Source of the DNA: Neomesorhizobium albiziae
Lineage (GTDB): Bacteria > Pseudomonadota > Alphaproteobacteria > Rhizobiales > Rhizobiaceae
Length of the DNA: 64,000 nucleotides
Direction: 5' to 3'
Assembly (NCBI RefSeq): GCF_900114255.1
Contig: NZ_FOSL01000008.1
Span: 62,001-126,000, forward strand
Position numbers and translations under genes: made by a program. Of the stretch, positions 62,152 through 64,000 are shown in pieces. The notes beneath the pieces were generated by a model. That model had not been told where the DNA came from. It saw only the letters and a program-made list of their open reading frames with translations, and did no database searches. Numbering within the stretch: position 1 is the first letter of the stretch; every line of letters starts with the position of its first letter.

Positions 62152-62656
62152 GACCTTGGCCTCTCTGCACTGCGGACCACGCTTCGTTGCCGGCGCGGTC
62201 TCTTTCGTTGGCATGGAGAATGACATGCCGGTGCAAAGGAGCGATTGTTTGACGCGTTCGCTTTTTCAACAAATTCGATTCAAATTTTAACGGCTTCCGG
62301 TTGCCGCGCTTTGTATCGCTTTCGAAGTTTAGTATTTACCTGCGGTTAACCATATAGACAATTGTTTTTGCTAGTATTTCAACCTTTGGTTACTGTGTTG
62401 AAACGGTTTTCCCGCAAGCACCGTTCGCCTTGCGCGGCTAACCCGCTGTTTACCATGGGGCGAAGTGCCCAGGCATTTCGTCGCTTGCTACCCAATATCG
62501 GCCGTGGAGCGGGCGTGGAATGCGAGAGCTTTTATCGTTTCCTTAAAAGCTCAATGAGAGGTTCGGTATCAACCAAAAGCGACCCGCAAAGCCGGGCAGG
62601 TGTGAGTGCGTTTGTTGAGTTTGTCTGCAACCAGATCCAGTGAGTGGTTCGCCGGG
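62152..62656. other. Divergent promoter region, no gene seen
   Basis: About 500 bases between the DUF5330 gene and the histidine kinase gene. The centre (62270-62400) is AT-rich and contains GGTTAACCAT at 62344-62353, a half-site like those of CtrA, but no full TTAA-N7-TTAA box was found. No gene supported. Confidence 0.5.
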
Positions 62657-64000
62657 ATGTCAGCCGGGTGCGACCGGCTCGTCCACCCGTCGGTGACCGG
62701 CTCAGCAGAGCGGGCGCGCCATTGCCGGCTGCTTTCGATCCTGCTCGTTGCTCCTTTCTTCGCAGCATCCGCGATAGGTCAGAGCTTCTTCGGCGCATTC
62801 GGTTCGGCGACGACGCTGGCCGCGATCTTCGCCGTTTTCGGCGCCTTCTGGTTCGCCGCGCTGATCCTGGTGTCGACGGGAAAAGGCTTGCTGGCCGGCA
62901 GGTCGGTGCTGCTGATCTCGCCATTGCCCGCTGCCGCAATCGTGGCCGCCGCAGGCGGGCTGGCTTCGCCGCTTGCCATGATGCTTGCCGCATTCGTTTT
63001 CGAAACCGCATGGGCCTGGCGGTCGCGCCGCGCCGTCGCGTGGGGCTTTGCATCGGCGATTGCCGCGCTCGGACTGCAACTGGCGTTCGGTCCGCTTGCC
63101 GGGACGGGGGCCGTCTCCGCATGGCAGTGGCTGGTGCCGCTCGCCTATATGGGAACGATGGGTCTTCGCACCGCCGGACTGTTCAGGAAAGAGGCTGTCG
63201 AACGGACGGACGACACTCATCCCATGGCATTGGAAGATGTCATGGAGGCGGTGGTTCTGCACCTCGGCTACAACGGAGAAATCCTCGACGTGTCCGACAA
63301 GGCGCGCAGGATGCTGCGGCTGGCGCCCGAGCTCTTGCTGGGAACGGGCCTGTTCGAACGTATCCATGTCGCCGACCGCATTGCCTATCTCAGCGCGCTT
63401 GCCGACCTGCGCGATGGCGCGGCCTCGCGCCGTGTCGAACTCAAGCTTCGGCTGCCGAACGAGACCGAGGAACAGCGTGGCGGCAACTATCAGGCCTTCG
63501 CCATCGAACTGGCGCGGCTGGGAGAGGCCGATGCCGGCTTTATCGCCGTCATGCGGTCCAATGCCGAAGTGGTCGCATTGCGCGAAGCGGCGGCCGCGTC
63601 GGCGGAAGCTGCAAGCAGCAGCGAAATCACCAAGAGCCGCTTCCTGGCGGCGGTCAGCCACGAACTGCGCACGCCGCTCAACGCCATCATCGGCTTCTCC
63701 GACATGCTCGGCCACGAAATTTGCGGCAGCCTCTCGGACCCGCGGCAGAAGGAATATGTCGGCCTGATCAAGCAGTCCGGCGAACATCTCCTGGCTGTGG
63801 TCAACGCGATCCTCGACGTTTCCAAGGTCGAGTCGGGCACCTACGCGATCCAGGTCGAACCCTTCCGCTTCAGGGATGCGGTCGAGATGTGCCGTTCAAT
63901 GATGGCCTTCCAGGCCGACGCCAAGGCGATCGCCTTCACGACCGACATCAGCCAGAACGTCGGCGACATCAGCGCCGATCGCCGCGCCGTGCAGCAGATG
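62657..64000 (+). CDS. PAS-domain sensor histidine kinase, DivJ/PleC-like (C-terminus cut by window edge)
   Basis: At least 448 residues. The N-terminus has several transmembrane helices (about residues 25-165, e.g. TTLAAIFAVFGAFWFAALIL and SVLLISPLPAAAIVAAAGGL), then a PAS domain (EDVMEAVVLHLGYNGEILDV, SDKARRMLRLAPELL) and a dimerisation/phospho-acceptor helix with His335 in FLAAVSHELRTPLNAIIGFS. The phrase SGEHLLAVVNAILDVSKVES is typical of the DivJ/PleC/PdhS cell-cycle kinases of Hyphomicrobiales. The ATPase domain lies beyond 64000. ATG 62657 begins the frame; its partner response regulator is not in the window. Confidence 0.9.
   Translation, partial: MSAGCDRLVHPSVTGSAERARHCRLLSILLVAPFFAASAIGQSFFGAFGSATTLAAIFAVFGAFWFAALILVSTGKGLLAGRSVLLISPLPAAAIVAAAGGLASPLAMMLAAFVFETAWAWRSRRAVAWGFASAIAALGLQLAFGPLAGTGAVSAWQWLVPLAYMGTMGLRTAGLFRKEAVERTDDTHPMALEDVMEAVVLHLGYNGEILDVSDKARRMLRLAPELLLGTGLFERIHVADRIAYLSALADLRDGAASRRVELKLRLPNETEEQRGGNYQAFAIELARLGEADAGFIAVMRSNAEVVALREAAAASAEAASSSEITKSRFLAAVSHELRTPLNAIIGFSDMLGHEICGSLSDPRQKEYVGLIKQSGEHLLAVVNAILDVSKVESGTYAIQVEPFRFRDAVEMCRSMMAFQADAKAIAFTTDISQNVGDISADRRAVQQM

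Noticed and set aside
62344-62353. CtrA box upstream of the histidine kinase
   Set aside because: Only a GGTTAACCAT half-site is present; a full TTAA-N7-TTAA was not found nearby.

Overview
The window is a GC-rich alphaproteobacterial chromosome segment. It most resembles a Hyphomicrobiales (Rhizobiales) member of the Phyllobacteriaceae, close to Mesorhizobium or Aminobacter. The evidence is the betaine operon with choline sulfatase, MucR, a PopZ-like protein, a Rhizobium etli-type asparaginase, DUF992, DUF6456 and DUF5330 proteins, a DivJ/PleC-like kinase, and several families of short palindromic repeats of rhizobial type. It looks like ordinary chromosome: no prophage, transposase or CRISPR array was seen.

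Left part (1-19.4 kb): an alkyl sulfatase truncated by the window edge, two tandem DUF899 proteins, then the minus-strand betaine regulon betI-betC-(Ser/Thr dehydratase)-betA-betB, which turns choline sulfate into glycine betaine. Plus-strand genes follow: a thiolase/SDR pair, a small exported protein and the asparaginase. Next are a Tat-exported beta-helix protein, a GreA-type factor, an AbrB-Doc toxin-antitoxin pair with a perfect palindromic operator, and a FecR-domain protein plus CHASE2-cyclase pair.

Middle part (19.5-34 kb): both methylmalonyl-CoA mutase subunits, tRNA-Asn and tRNA-Cys with clear promoters, and housekeeping or envelope genes (PIMT, TolC, PopZ, HerA-like ATPase, DUF992, L,D-transpeptidase, haloacid dehalogenase, BCAT-like aminotransferase, Fe/Mn SOD).

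Iron locus (34.1-42.2 kb): an ECF sigma factor preceded by a good Irr-box match, a FecR-type anti-sigma factor, a TonB-dependent receptor with an STN signalling domain, a DUF2218 protein and a FatB/FecCD/ATPase ABC importer. It is a complete, probably iron-regulated, cell-surface-signalling uptake system.

Polyol/sugar operon (42.2-53.5 kb, minus strand): nine tightly packed genes encode an RbsBAC-type ABC importer, a SorC-type regulator, an aldo/keto reductase, a GlpD-like flavoprotein, a class I aldolase, an FGGY kinase and a GMC flavoprotein. The set matches no pathway I can name and is the best candidate here for an undescribed system. Two c-type cytochrome genes lie just beyond its promoter, on the other strand.

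Right part (55-64 kb): oligopeptidase B, a small SH3-like exported protein, MucR, a DnaA-domain-IV HTH protein behind an exact alphaproteobacterial SOS-box pattern, a DUF6456 protein, SufE, a DUF5330 protein, and a cell-cycle-type histidine kinase cut by the right edge.
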